From contig NZ_STGU01000004.1 in the NCBI RefSeq assembly GCF_004912135.1, positions 248,001-312,000 of the forward strand: a DNA stretch of 64,000 bases, read 5' to 3'. The notes beneath the pieces are model-generated. The model worked only from the letters and a program-made list of their open reading frames with translations, had not been told where the DNA came from and searched no databases. A program made the translations under genes and the position numbers. Positions 45,912-55,181 of the stretch are shown here, piece by piece. The stretch is from Rhizobium rosettiformans W3. Its GTDB lineage: Bacteria > Pseudomonadota > Alphaproteobacteria > Rhizobiales > Rhizobiaceae. Numbering within the stretch: the first letter of the stretch is position 1; each line of letters starts with the position of its first letter.

Positions 45912-46276
45912 AGCCCAGGAGCGCGGATCGAAAACGCATCCGCGCCGAGAGGCTGGGCCGCTGGTCGGAATACCGCGCGGCGCTCGCGCTGCTCCTCAAG
46001 GGCTACCGCATCGTTGCATTACGCTACAAGACGAAGGCCGGCGAAGTGGACATCATCGCGCGGCGCGGCAATCTCGTCATTTTCGTCGAAGTGAAAGCCA
46101 GAAGAGACCTCCGCGCCGGCGTCGATGCGGTGAGCTACACCGCCGAGAAGCGCATCGAAAATGCCGCAGATCATTGGCTGCGCAAGCAATCCGATGCAAC
46201 ACGACTGTCACTTCGCCATGATATCATCGTGGTGCGGCCCTGGCGTTGGCCCACCCATTTCGAGGGCGCATTTTAG
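45908..46276 (+). CDS. yraN: YraN-family endonuclease-like protein (UPF0102)
   Basis: This 122-residue protein is of the UPF0102/YraN family, with a predicted Holliday-junction-resolvase-like PD-(D/E)XK fold: GRWSEYRAALALLLKGYRIV, KAGEVDIIARRGNLVIFVEV and the Lys in VKAR. The motif E-x-D ... EVK is visible. Its start overlaps the rsmI stop (ATGA), the usual arrangement of this pair. The biological role is unsettled. Confidence 0.93.
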   Translation: MKPRSADRKRIRAERLGRWSEYRAALALLLKGYRIVALRYKTKAGEVDIIARRGNLVIFVEVKARRDLRAGVDAVSYTAEKRIENAADHWLRKQSDATRLSLRHDIIVVRPWRWPTHFEGAF

Positions 46277-46317
46277 CTTCGTTTCACTTTCGATCAGTGA
46301 ATCTCGAAAGCTTCGTT

Positions 46318-46357
46318 TTGTGACAGCTCTGACATAAAACGTTCAAGTCGCTGTCAT
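46318..46357 (+). promoter_or_regulatory. Candidate PHO box array before ugpB
   Basis: Four half-sites with 11-base spacing start at 46318 (TTGTGAC), 46329 (CTGACAT), 46340 (CGTTCAA) and 46351 (CTGTCAT). The consensus half-site is CTGTCAT; the last matches 7/7 and the second 6/7, while the others match about 4/7. The 22-base spacing of the two good ones equals two turns. Since ugp operons are PhoB targets in E. coli and Sinorhizobium, this is a plausible PhoB site. Confidence 0.6.
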
Positions 46358-46411
46358 GGAGCGCGCCTAATGGAGCCCTCACCGCAACAACCGGTGGAGA
46401 GGATCTATTCC

Positions 46412-47710
46412 ATGATCAAGAAGATTTCCCTGGCCGCTCTGGCCCTGACCATGACCGCATCGACGACGCTTGCCGCGACCAACATTACGTGGTGGCACGG
46501 CATGGGCGGCCGCAATGGCGAAGTGATCAACGAGATCGCTCAGAAGTTCAACGCTGCCCAGACCGAATGCGTTCTGACGCCCGTTTCCAAGGGCTCGTAC
46601 GAAGAAGCCCTGTCGGCCGGCATCGCCGCCTTCCGTTCGGGCGAGCAGCCGAACATCCTGCAGGTCTTCGACGCAGGCGCCGCGACCATCATCAACGCCA
46701 AGGGCGCGACCATTCCGGCCGAAGACCTCCTGAAGGACAACGGCTTCGAATTCAACCGCGAAGCCTTCATCGAAGGCGTGCGTTACTTCTACGCTGACTC
46801 CGATGGCAAGTTCGTCGGCATGCCGTTCAATTCCTCGGCGCCGATCATGTACATCAACGACGAAGCCCTGAAGAAGGCTGGCGTCGAAGCCCCGAAGACC
46901 TGGGAAGAGTTCGAAGCCATCGCGCCGAAGCTGAAGGAAGCCGGTTACATCCCGCTCGTTCAGTCGCAGCTCACCTGGCAGTTCACCGAGAACTTCTTCT
47001 CGCGCAACAACATCCAGTTCGCCTCGAACAACAACGGTTACGACAGCATCGTCGACACGACGATCAACGTCACCGACGAAAACCATGTCATGATGTATGA
47101 CAAGCTGAAGGCCTGGTACGACCAGGGCCTGTTCGGCTACTACGGTGCCGCCTGGAACGATAACCAGAAGGTCTTCGAAGAAGGCAAGGCTGCTCTCTGG
47201 ATCGGCTCCTCGGGCTCCTTCGGCGGCCTGCAGAAGACCGCCACCATGCCCTTCTCGGCGACCTTCCTGCCTTACTGGAACTCGATCGAAGGCGCTGGCG
47301 TCCACTCCTTCATCGGTGGCGCTGCTCTCTTCGCAATGGCTGGTAAGTCGGCTGAAGAAAACAAGTGCTCGGGCTCCTTCTTCAACTTCCTGACCTCGAC
47401 CGAAGTCCAGAAGTTCTACCACCAGGCCACCGGCTATGTCGCCATCACCAACGCTGCTTACGAGCTGTCGAAGTCTGAAGGCTACTACAACGAAAAGCCG
47501 GCTGCCGAAGTTGGCATCCAGCAGCTCCAGCTGCCGTCTGCCGAGTGGAACAAGGGCTATCGCCTTGGCTTCTACCCGCAGATCCGCGTGATCATGGAGC
47601 GCGAATACAACCGTCTCTTCGCCGGTGAAACCACTGCCAAGGACGCCATGGAAACGATCAAGAAGGAAGCCGACGAGCTTCTCGCCCGCTTCGCCAAGAC
47701 GGCCGGCTGA
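46412..47710 (+). CDS. ugpB: sn-Glycerol-3-phosphate ABC transporter, binding protein
   Basis: UgpB is the periplasmic binding protein for glycerol-3-phosphate. The 432-residue protein has a signal peptide (MIKKISLAALALTMTASTTL then AA) and matches UgpB features: ITWWHGMGGRNGEVINEIA, SKGSYEEALSAGIAAFRSGE, ILQVFDAGAATI and GMPFNSSAPIM. It is first of the four-gene unit ugpBAEC. A GC-rich hairpin (47737-47759) separates it from the permease genes. The specificity is inferred from UgpB likeness, and glycerophosphodiesters are possible substrates. Confidence 0.92.
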   Translation: MIKKISLAALALTMTASTTLAATNITWWHGMGGRNGEVINEIAQKFNAAQTECVLTPVSKGSYEEALSAGIAAFRSGEQPNILQVFDAGAATIINAKGATIPAEDLLKDNGFEFNREAFIEGVRYFYADSDGKFVGMPFNSSAPIMYINDEALKKAGVEAPKTWEEFEAIAPKLKEAGYIPLVQSQLTWQFTENFFSRNNIQFASNNNGYDSIVDTTINVTDENHVMMYDKLKAWYDQGLFGYYGAAWNDNQKVFEEGKAALWIGSSGSFGGLQKTATMPFSATFLPYWNSIEGAGVHSFIGGAALFAMAGKSAEENKCSGSFFNFLTSTEVQKFYHQATGYVAITNAAYELSKSEGYYNEKPAAEVGIQQLQLPSAEWNKGYRLGFYPQIRVIMEREYNRLFAGETTAKDAMETIKKEADELLARFAKTAG

Positions 47711-47736
47711 TCACCATACCCTGAGCGACTGAGAAA

Positions 47737-47759
47737 CCCGGGGGCGACAAGCCCCCGGG
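47737..47759 (+). terminator. Intercistronic hairpin between ugpB and ugpA
   Basis: CCCGGGGGC (47737-47745) and GCCCCCGGG (47751-47759) form a very stable 9-bp stem with a 5-base loop and no T-run. Such hairpins after binding-protein genes usually protect the upstream mRNA or reduce readthrough, so more binding protein than permease is made. Confidence 0.7.
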
Positions 47760-47779
47760 ACTTGCATTGAGAGGGCCCC

Positions 47780-48661
47780 ATGAAGCGCGTCCAGTTCAAC
47801 TCGCGATATCTGCCATATCTATTCCTGCTACCGCAGTTCGCGATCATCTCCATTTTCTTCTACTGGCCCTCGATGCAGGCGATCACCTCGTCCTTCTATA
47901 TCGAGGATCCCTTCGGCTTCGGCTCGACCTTCGTCGGCGCTTCCAACTATACCGATGCGCTTACCTCGCCCGAGTATCAGAAAATCGCCCGCTTCACGAT
48001 CGGCTACAGCCTGATCGTCACCTTCCTGGCGCTCTCCCTCGGCCTGCTGCTCGCCCTGAAGGCGGATGCGGTGATCCGTGGCAAGTCCGCCTACAAGACG
48101 CTGCTGATCGTCGTCTATGCCATTGCGCCGCCGGTTGCGGGCCTGATCGGCATGATGCTCTTCGACCAGCATATCGGCCCCTTCGTCAAATTCGCCGCTC
48201 TGTTCGGCTGGGAGATGAAGGTGGGGCTGAACTACTTCGACACGGCCTTCGCCATGGTGATGGTCGCCGTCTGGAACCAGATCCCCTACAATTTCATCTT
48301 TTTCCTCTCGGGCCTTCAGGGCATCCCGGCCTCGATCCGTGAAGCCGCCGCCATCGACTGCAAGTCCGGCACGCGCCGTTTCTGGACCGTGATCCTGCCG
48401 CTGCTCACCCCGACGGCCTTCTTCCTTCTGGTCATCAACATGACCTATTCGCTCTTCGACACCTTCGGCGTCATCGACGTCATCGTGAAAGACAAGCCGG
48501 CCAACAACCCGATCACCCTGGTCTACAAGGTCTATCTCGACGGCTTCCGCGGCAATGACCTCGGCTCGTCCTCCGCCCAGTCGGTCATCCTGATGCTGGT
48601 CGTTCTGGTGCTGACCATGATCCAGTTCCGCTTCATCGAACGCCGCGTCCATTACGGTTGA
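47780..48661 (+). CDS. ugpA: sn-Glycerol-3-phosphate ABC transporter permease UgpA
   Basis: This 293-residue inner-membrane permease has six helices and the MalF-type EAA loop REAAAIDCKSGTRRFWTVILPLL that contacts the ATPase. It begins MKRVQFNSRYLPYLFLLPQF, typical of UgpA. It is 10 bases before ugpE. The length matches the family. Confidence 0.94.
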   Translation: MKRVQFNSRYLPYLFLLPQFAIISIFFYWPSMQAITSSFYIEDPFGFGSTFVGASNYTDALTSPEYQKIARFTIGYSLIVTFLALSLGLLLALKADAVIRGKSAYKTLLIVVYAIAPPVAGLIGMMLFDQHIGPFVKFAALFGWEMKVGLNYFDTAFAMVMVAVWNQIPYNFIFFLSGLQGIPASIREAAAIDCKSGTRRFWTVILPLLTPTAFFLLVINMTYSLFDTFGVIDVIVKDKPANNPITLVYKVYLDGFRGNDLGSSSAQSVILMLVVLVLTMIQFRFIERRVHYG

Positions 48662-48671
48662 GGAGAGCGCC

Positions 48672-49514
48672 ATGTATCGCACCAAATTCTTCGACCACCT
48701 GATCCTGATCGCAGGCGTCATCTTCATGCTCGGGCCGCTGGTGGTCGCCTTCACGACGTCCACCCATTCGGCCGCCGAGATCCATACCAACGGCCTGATG
48801 CTGTCGATTGGCGACGACTTCACCTCGACCTATGACAAGGTCCTCTTCAAGTCAGGCGGTTTCACCGGCCAGGTGACCGGCCTGACCATGGCGATGAACT
48901 CGTTGATCCTCGGCTTAGGCTTTGCCGTCGGCAAGATCGTGCTCTCGATGCTGGCGGCCTATGCCATCGTCTACTTCCGCTTCCGTTTCGCCACCCTCGC
49001 CTTCTGGCTGATCTTCACCACGCTGCTTTTGCCGCTCGAAGTGCGCATCATGCCGACCTACAAGGTGATGAGCGATCTCTCGCTGCTCAACAGCTATCAG
49101 GGTCTGATCCTGCCGCTTCTGGCATCCGCCACCGGCACCTTCTTCTTCCGGCAGTTCTTCAAGTCCGTGCCCGACGAGCTGCTGGAGGCTGCCCGCATCG
49201 ACGGCGCCGGCCCCTTCAAGTTCTTCATCGACGTGCTGGTACCGCTGTCGCGCACCATGATCGCCGCCGTCTTCATCATCATGTTTGTCTATGGCTGGAA
49301 CCAGTATCTCTGGCCCATGCTGATGACGACAGATGAGGGCTTCTACACTCTGATGCGCGGCATCAAGCAGATCCTGCAGGTCTGGGTCGGCTCGCAGATC
49401 CCCGATTACAACGAAGCCTTTGCCATGGCCGTGCTCGCACTGCTGCCGCCCGTCATCGTGGTGGTGGTGTTCCAGAGCTGGTTCATCAAGGGCCTGACCG
49501 AATCCGACAAGTAA
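48672..49514 (+). CDS. ugpE: sn-Glycerol-3-phosphate ABC transporter permease UgpE
   Basis: This 280-residue second permease has six helices and the EAA loop [20 protein letters not shown]. The MalG-like features and the pairing with UgpA identify it as UgpE. It starts [20 protein letters not shown]. It is 14 bases upstream of the ATPase gene and is cotranscribed. Confidence 0.94.
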   Translation: MYRTKFFDHLILIAGVIFMLGPLVVAFTTSTHSAAEIHTNGLMLSIGDDFTSTYDKVLFKSGGFTGQVTGLTMAMNSLILGLGFAVGKIVLSMLAAYAIVYFRFRFATLAFWLIFTTLLLPLEVRIMPTYKVMSDLSLLNSYQGLILPLLASATGTFFFRQFFKSVPDELLEAARIDGAGPFKFFIDVLVPLSRTMIAAVFIIMFVYGWNQYLWPMLMTTDEGFYTLMRGIKQILQVWVGSQIPDYNEAFAMAVLALLPPVIVVVVFQSWFIKGLTESDK

Positions 49515-49528
49515 GAGGAGTACGCTCC

Positions 49529-50641
49529 ATGGCGTCCATCGACATCAACGAGGTCTCCAAGATCTACGACAAGGGCGGCGCAAAGGCCGTCGACAGCGTC
49601 GACATCCAGATCGAGGATGGCGAATTCATCGTGCTCGTCGGCCCCTCCGGCTGCGGCAAGTCCACGCTGCTGCGCATGGTGGCCGGTCTCGAAGCCATCT
49701 CGCAGGGCACGATCTCGATCGGCGACCGCGTCGTCAACGAGGTCGAGCCGGCAGACCGCGACATCGCCATGGTCTTCCAGAACTACGCGCTTTATCCGCA
49801 CATGACCGTTTTCGACAATCTCGCCTACGGCCTGAAGAACCGCGGCACCCCGAAGGCCGAAATCGCTGCCCGCGTGGCGGAAGCCGCCAGGATGCTGGAG
49901 ATCGAGAAATATCTCGACCGCAAGCCGCGCGCGTTGTCCGGCGGACAACGCCAGCGCGTCGCCATGGGTCGTGCCATCGTCCGCAAGCCCGCCGTCTTCC
50001 TCTTCGACGAGCCGTTGTCGAACCTCGACGCCAAGCTGCGCGTCACCATGCGTGGCGAAATCCGCAAGCTGCAGAAGCGCCTGAAGACCACGGCGATCTA
50101 CGTCACCCACGACCAGCTGGAAGCCATGACGCTGGCCGATCGCCTGGTGGTGCTGAACGGTGGCCGCATCGAGCAGATCGGTACGCCGCTCGAGGTCTAT
50201 AACCGACCGGCCTCCACCTTCGTCGCGAGCTTCATCGGCTCGCCGGCCATGAACCTCGTCAACGGCCGGATCGAGGGCCATGAGCTTTCCATCGGCGACG
50301 CCCGCATTCCCCTGTCCGAGACCTGGCCGCAGGGCGAGGTGCGCGTCGGCATCCGGGCAGAAGACCTGGCGCTGGCAGGCGAAGGTCAGGTGATGTTCGA
50401 TCTCGCGATCGATTACGTCGAGGAACTGGGCGCCCAGCGTCTGGTGCATGGCCTAATCGGCGATCAGCCACTGACGGCCGTTCTCGGCTCCAATGTGCCG
50501 CTCGGCGACCGTCTGCCGCTGCACATCGCCCCGAGCCGCCTGCACTTCTTCGCGCTCGACACCGGTCGGCGTCTCGAGCCTTACGCGCGGCAGGGTATGT
50601 CGGATGCCGTTGTTGCGGATCGGAGCGCCGTGCTGGCCTGA
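49529..50641 (+). CDS. ugpC: sn-Glycerol-3-phosphate ABC transporter ATPase UgpC
   Basis: This 370-residue MalK-type ATPase drives uptake. It shows Walker [10 protein letters not shown] (residues 38-46), the Q-loop, the signature LSGGQRQRV (136-144), Walker B VFLFDEP (156-162) and the switch His in VTHDQLEA. The C-terminal OB-type regulatory domain (about 240-360) is present. It ends the ugp unit, and a hairpin at 50643-50666 follows its stop by one base. Confidence 0.95.
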   Translation: MASIDINEVSKIYDKGGAKAVDSVDIQIEDGEFIVLVGPSGCGKSTLLRMVAGLEAISQGTISIGDRVVNEVEPADRDIAMVFQNYALYPHMTVFDNLAYGLKNRGTPKAEIAARVAEAARMLEIEKYLDRKPRALSGGQRQRVAMGRAIVRKPAVFLFDEPLSNLDAKLRVTMRGEIRKLQKRLKTTAIYVTHDQLEAMTLADRLVVLNGGRIEQIGTPLEVYNRPASTFVASFIGSPAMNLVNGRIEGHELSIGDARIPLSETWPQGEVRVGIRAEDLALAGEGQVMFDLAIDYVEELGAQRLVHGLIGDQPLTAVLGSNVPLGDRLPLHIAPSRLHFFALDTGRRLEPYARQGMSDAVVADRSAVLA

Positions 50642-50642
50642 T

Positions 50643-50666
50643 CGATCGTTTGCATTTTAACGATCG
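50643..50666 (+). terminator. Hairpin after ugpC
   Basis: CGATCGTT (50643-50650) and AACGATCG (50659-50666) form an 8-bp perfect stem with an 8-base loop (TGCATTTT) right after the ugpC stop. There is no T-run, so it may be a weak terminator or a control site for the next gene. Confidence 0.45.
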
Positions 50667-50726
50667 GGAACACGTCACTTTAGGAGCTTGTGGATAGGGT
50701 GCCCTCTGGATTGTGAGGGGGTACTC

Positions 50727-51218
50727 ATGCCGTTAAAACTTTTTTTGGCCGGAATGGCCAGCATGGCGCTGACGGTGCCGAACCGTCGTGCGGATGGTCA
50801 GCCGCCGGTCATTGCCGCCAATGCGGATCATCTGGCGCTGAAAGCCGCGCCGATCAATCCGGACTGGATCGTCAGGGGAACGCCGCTCGCCCGCATCGGC
50901 GAGCATTCCCAGAGCGCCGACGAGGCGAGCCTGACCGCGGTCTGGGATTGCACCGCTGGTGAGTTCCGCTGGTATTTCGGCTGGGACGAGACGGTGGTCA
51001 TCCAGGAAGGCGAAGTGCATGTCACGGCCGAGGATGGAACCCAGCGCATACTGAGAACGGGCGACATCGCCTATTTCCGCCAGGGCACCTGGTCGACCTG
51101 GCGTGTCGACACTTACGTCCGCAAGGTTGCCTTCCTGCGCAAGCAGTTCCCGGAGCCGCTGGCGACGCTCTACCGGATCCGCAACGCGCTGCGGCGCGGG
51201 AAATACTCCGCACTTTGA
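50727..51218 (+). CDS. Cupin-domain protein (DUF861-like)
   Basis: This 163-residue protein contains a small cupin barrel of the DUF861/(S)-ureidoglycine aminohydrolase-like type: DCTAGEFRWYFGWDETVVIQ, then EGEVHVTAEDG and GDIAYFRQGTWSTWRVDTYV. The metal-binding motif is not the classic HxH, since residues at those places are W and E, so it may be non-catalytic. The N-terminus is mildly hydrophobic (PLKLFLAGMASMALTV) and could be a short membrane anchor. It lies between ugpC and gshB and may not belong to either. Confidence 0.82.
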   Translation: MPLKLFLAGMASMALTVPNRRADGQPPVIAANADHLALKAAPINPDWIVRGTPLARIGEHSQSADEASLTAVWDCTAGEFRWYFGWDETVVIQEGEVHVTAEDGTQRILRTGDIAYFRQGTWSTWRVDTYVRKVAFLRKQFPEPLATLYRIRNALRRGKYSAL

Positions 51219-51314
51219 CCTGAAACGATCTTCAGCAAATTTGAGGCTGTGCGGCGTTGCCATCCCCTGCCGCACGGCCTACATCTCCGGTGCTTTTCAA
51301 CGGGGACAAACCAC

Positions 51315-52262
51315 ATGGCGAAGATCACCAATGTCGCGGTCCAGATGGACCACGTATCCACGATCAACATCGCGGGTGATTCCACCTTCGCCATGAGCCT
51401 GGAGGCTCAGAACCGGGGCTACAAGCTGTTTCACTACACGCCCGACCAGCTCTCCATGCGTGACGGCCGTGTCTACGCAACCGTCGAGCCGATGGAGCTG
51501 CGGGACGTCAAGGGCGACCACTTCACGCTGGGTGCGCCGGAACGCATCGATCTCTCGACCATGGACGTCGTACTGCTCCGCCAGGATCCGCCCTTCGACA
51601 TGAGCTACATCACCTCGACGCATTTCCTTGAACGCATCCATCCAAAGACCCTGGTCGTCAATGATCCGGCCTGGGTGCGCAACTCGCCGGAGAAGATCTT
51701 CGTCACCGAATTCGCCGACCTGATGCCGCCGACGCTGATCACCAAGGATCCGGCCGAGATCGCCCGCTTCCGCGAAGAGCAGGGCGATATCATCCTGAAG
51801 CCGCTCTATGGCAATGGCGGCGCCGGCGTCTTCCACTCCACCCGCGACGACCGCAACTTCACCTCGCTGATGGAAATGTTCGCGCAGATGTTCCGCGAGC
51901 CCTTCATCGCGCAGGGCTACCTTCCGGCGGTGCGCAAGGGCGACAAGCGCATCATCCTGGTCGATGGCGAACCGGTCGGCGCAATCAACCGCGTACCCGC
52001 CGAACACGACAGCCGCTCCAACATGCATGTCGGCGGCCGCGCCGAGGCGACCGAGCTGACCGCGCGCGAGCGCGAGATTTGCGTGCGCATCGGCCCAGCA
52101 CTTCGCGAACGTGGCTTCCTGCTCGTCGGCATCGACGTCATCGGCGACTACATGACGGAGATCAACGTCACTTCGCCGACCGGGATTCGTGAGGTGAAGA
52201 AGTTCGGCGGCGCGGATATCGCCGCACTGCTCTGGGACGCGATCGAACGCAAGCGCGCTTAA
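51315..52262 (+). CDS. gshB: Glutathione synthase
   Basis: GshB joins glycine to gamma-glutamylcysteine, the second step of glutathione synthesis. The 315-residue protein is an ATP-grasp enzyme: [49 protein letters not shown], and [15 protein letters not shown] C-terminus ([19 protein letters not shown]). The length is normal. In rhizobia it is commonly near yraN; here the ugp genes lie between. Confidence 0.96.
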   Translation: MAKITNVAVQMDHVSTINIAGDSTFAMSLEAQNRGYKLFHYTPDQLSMRDGRVYATVEPMELRDVKGDHFTLGAPERIDLSTMDVVLLRQDPPFDMSYITSTHFLERIHPKTLVVNDPAWVRNSPEKIFVTEFADLMPPTLITKDPAEIARFREEQGDIILKPLYGNGGAGVFHSTRDDRNFTSLMEMFAQMFREPFIAQGYLPAVRKGDKRIILVDGEPVGAINRVPAEHDSRSNMHVGGRAEATELTAREREICVRIGPALRERGFLLVGIDVIGDYMTEINVTSPTGIREVKKFGGADIAALLWDAIERKRA

Positions 52263-52345
52263 CCGCCTGATTTCGATATCGAAGTTCCCCCTGTGTTCCC
52301 GCTGCACAACCGGGCACAACTGAAGCCCTATCGGTAGATGCAGAT

Positions 52346-52360
52346 GTTCCGCAAATGTTC
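52346..52360 (+). promoter_or_regulatory. LexA (SOS) box upstream of comM
   Basis: GTTC (52346-52349), seven bases, GTTC (52357-52360). This direct repeat GTTC-N7-GTTC is the alphaproteobacterial LexA-binding site. It lies 96 bases before the comM start, in a noncoding region of about 190 bases. A second dyad GTTC-N5-GAAC (52357-52369) overlaps it. Confidence 0.7.
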
Positions 52361-52455
52361 TTGCGGAACGGCTCGTCTTATGCGAGATTGTTCCCGTCGC
52401 TACACGCAATATGAAGTTGCATCGGCGACTATAGGTCGATCGGCGAGGGCGGGCG

Positions 52456-53985
52456 ATGGTAGCGCGTATCAGTACGGTTGCATTTCAGGGCATCGAAGGC
52501 GTGCCCGTCGAGGTTCAGGTCATGGTGGCGCCCGGCAAGACGGGCATGCAGATTGTCGGCCTGCCCGACAAGGCGGTGGCCGAGAGCCGCGAGCGCGTTC
52601 AGGCCGCGCTCCATGCCTCGGGGCTGGCGCTTCCAGCAAAACGGGTGACCGTCAATCTGGCGCCGGCCGATCTGCCCAAGGAAGGCTCGCATTTCGATCT
52701 GCCGATTGCGCTCGGTCTGATGGCAACACTCGGGGCAATCCCCGGCGATGCGCTGCAGGGCTTTCTTGTTATCGGCGAGCTCAACCTGGATGGCACCATC
52801 GCACCGATCGCAGGCGCGCTTCCGGCGGCGATCAGCGCCAACGCTCTGGACAAGGGGCTCATCTGCCCGGCCGACAGCGGCGCGGAAGCCGCCTGGGCCG
52901 GCAGCGAGATCGACATCCTGGCACCCCGCAGCCTGATTGCGCTCGCCAATCATTTTCGCGGTACCCAGGTCCTGTCGAGGCCGGAGCCCTCGGTCAGAGC
53001 GCTTCCCGCCAATCTGCCTGACCTTGCCGACATCAAGGGCCAGGAAAGCGCCAAGCGCGCGCTGGAGGTCGCTGCGGCCGGCGGACACAATCTCCTGTTT
53101 GTCGGCCCGCCGGGGTCGGGCAAATCCATGCTGGCGGCTCGCCTGCCGTCGATCCTGCCGCCGCTGTCAGCGCCCGAACTGCTCGAAGTCTCGATGATCC
53201 ATTCGATCGCCGGCCAGCTCTCCGGTGGCAAGCTCTCCGATCGGCGGCCCTTTCGCACGCCCCATCATTCCGCCACCATGGCAGCGCTCGTGGGCGGGGG
53301 GCTCAGGGCCAAGCCGGGTGAGGCCTCGCTTGCCCATCACGGCATCCTGTTTCTCGACGAACTGCCGGAATTTGCGCCGCCCGTGCTCGATGCGCTTCGA
53401 CAGCCGCTGGAGACCGGCGAATGCATCATTGCCCGTGCGAACCATCGGGTCTCCTACCCCTCCGATTTTCAGCTCGTTGCCGCCATGAACCCCTGCCGTT
53501 GCGGCATGGCAGGAGAGCCTGGGCATGTCTGTGCCCGCGGGATCCGCTGCCAGACGGAATATCAGGGGCGCATCTCGGGCCCCCTGATGGATCGCATCGA
53601 CATTAGGATCGACGTACCCGCGGTGTCGGCGACCGATCTGATCAAGCCTCGCGCAGCCGAAAGCAGCGCGGATGTCGCAAAACGCGTGGCAGCCGCCCGT
53701 GCCCGCCAGCGCGATCGCTTCGAGCGCCTCGGCCTGCCCTTCAGCACCAATGCGCGCTGCTCCACCGCGCTGATCGAGACGCTGGCGGAGCCGGATGCCT
53801 CGGGCCTGCAGCTCCTGCTAGACGCGGCGGAGAAATTCCGCTTCTCGGCACGGGGATATCACCGGGTGCTGAAGGTCGCCCGCACGCTCGCAGATCTCGA
53901 CGGCACGGAGACCCTGGGGCGCATTCATCTCGCCGAGGCGATCTCCTATCGCATCGCGTCCGAGCGCCTTGCGGCGGCGGCATGA
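52456..53985 (+). CDS. comM: ComM/YifB-family Mg-chelatase-like AAA+ ATPase
   Basis: This 509-residue AAA+ ATPase is of the YifB/ComM family, a hexameric helicase that promotes branch migration during transformation and recombination. It has an N-terminal Lon-like domain (VMVAPGKTGMQIVGLPDKAV), Walker A GPPGSGKS (217-224), Walker B HGILFLDELPEF, and the conserved MNPCRCGMAGEPGHVCARGI zinc-like cysteine cluster. The start at 52456 gives MVARISTVAFQGIEG, typical of the family. The LexA box upstream suggests damage induction. Confidence 0.95.
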   Translation: MVARISTVAFQGIEGVPVEVQVMVAPGKTGMQIVGLPDKAVAESRERVQAALHASGLALPAKRVTVNLAPADLPKEGSHFDLPIALGLMATLGAIPGDALQGFLVIGELNLDGTIAPIAGALPAAISANALDKGLICPADSGAEAAWAGSEIDILAPRSLIALANHFRGTQVLSRPEPSVRALPANLPDLADIKGQESAKRALEVAAAGGHNLLFVGPPGSGKSMLAARLPSILPPLSAPELLEVSMIHSIAGQLSGGKLSDRRPFRTPHHSATMAALVGGGLRAKPGEASLAHHGILFLDELPEFAPPVLDALRQPLETGECIIARANHRVSYPSDFQLVAAMNPCRCGMAGEPGHVCARGIRCQTEYQGRISGPLMDRIDIRIDVPAVSATDLIKPRAAESSADVAKRVAAARARQRDRFERLGLPFSTNARCSTALIETLAEPDASGLQLLLDAAEKFRFSARGYHRVLKVARTLADLDGTETLGRIHLAEAISYRIASERLAAAA

Positions 53986-54013
53986 GGGGAGGGAAGGTGA
54001 GCGGCGGTGAAGC

Positions 54014-55066
54014 TCAGTTGTCGGCGGCTGCTTCGCTGGTCGGCCGCAGCATGTCGACCGGCAGCAGCAGGCGGACGACGGCCCCGTCCTGCGGATAGCT
54101 GATCTCGGTCTGGCCGCGGACGCCGGCAATGACGCGCTTCATCAGCGTCGAGCCGAAGCCACCCGCGCCCGCCACCGGTGGCGTCGGCGCGGGGCCGCCG
54201 TTTTCGCGCCAGGTGATGACGAGCTGCTCGTCATTGTCGGCGGTGCTCTCGATCAACCAGTCGAGGTCCACACGACCACCCTGGACGCTGAGCGCACCAT
54301 ATTTCGCGGCATTGGTCCCGAGCTCGTGCAGGATGAGGCTGAGCACAACCACGGTCTGTCCGCCGATCGGCACCTTGGGGCCGTTGGCGGTGAAACGTGC
54401 GGTGCCGACGATGGCGAAGGGCTCCAGCGCCTGGAAGATCACGCTCTGTAGGGAGGCATCTTCCCCCTTGCGCAGGCCGCGAAGCAACAGATTGGAGCGC
54501 CCGAGCGCCGCCAGTCGGTCCCGCAACCGGGCTGCGAGTTCGTCGGCACTCGAAGCATTCTTGAGCGAAAGGCTGATGATGGCGTTGATTGTGGCGAAGA
54601 TGTTCTTCAGGCGGTGGTCGAGTTCCAGCGCCATCACCTCCTGCTGTTCGGCCAGTCGCTGGATTTCCTCGCGCGCGGTCATTTCCTTGCGATAGGCCTG
54701 GGTGACGAGGTAAATCAGCGTCAGCTCGGTGGTCACCACGAAAATGTAGAGCGCCATGGCGAGCAGCGTGCCCACGGAGAAGTCGAAGCGTCCGGGGCTG
54801 ATGAAGAAATACCAGGCAGAGAGCCCCGAGAGCGCGGCCACCATCACGCCCTGGCGCAGGCCGAAGACGAAGCCGCAGATGATCACGGCGGGGAAGAAGG
54901 TGAGGAAGGGAAACCCGGCCGGCAGGACGGGATCGAACCATGCCCTGATGGCCAGCGCCACCGCAAAGACGATGAGGCTTGCCACATAGGTCGCGATCAG
55001 GCCGCCACCGGAGAGCGGGTCTTGAACGGAGGCGAAGGCAGGCAGGCGATGAAGAAGTGCGCGCAT
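54014..55066 (-). CDS. HWE-family sensor histidine kinase
   Basis: This 350-residue membrane kinase has a DUF4118-type membrane domain (about residues 25-125, four helices) and then the HWE kinase core. The phospho-accepting His is in ELDHRLKNIFATINAII, the N box in ILHELGTNAAKYGALS and the HWE-type WRE in VITWRENGGP; the G region is GAGGFGSTLMKRVI. HWE kinases are typical of Rhizobiales. No response regulator is adjacent. The signal sensed is unknown. Confidence 0.93.
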   Translation of the reverse strand: MRALLHRLPAFASVQDPLSGGGLIATYVASLIVFAVALAIRAWFDPVLPAGFPFLTFFPAVIICGFVFGLRQGVMVAALSGLSAWYFFISPGRFDFSVGTLLAMALYIFVVTTELTLIYLVTQAYRKEMTAREEIQRLAEQQEVMALELDHRLKNIFATINAIISLSLKNASSADELAARLRDRLAALGRSNLLLRGLRKGEDASLQSVIFQALEPFAIVGTARFTANGPKVPIGGQTVVVLSLILHELGTNAAKYGALSVQGGRVDLDWLIESTADNDEQLVITWRENGGPAPTPPVAGAGGFGSTLMKRVIAGVRGQTEISYPQDGAVVRLLLPVDMLRPTSEAAADN

Positions 55067-55147
55067 GGACCCCCGGGAAATGCACTGAAGCAGACAGTCA
55101 ATTTGTCGTGAACCAATCTAGCCGGGGAACGGTACGCCCGCAATGGA

Positions 55148-55171
55148 GGAAGCGCCGGGACCGGCGCTTCC
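55148..55171. terminator. GC-rich hairpin after cysK
   Basis: GGAAGCGCCG (55148-55157) and CGGCGCTTCC (55162-55171) form a perfect 10-bp stem with a 4-base loop, 10 bases after the cysK stop. There is no clear T-run, so termination may be partial. It also separates the HWE kinase gene. Confidence 0.6.
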
Positions 55172-55181
55172 GTTCGACGAC

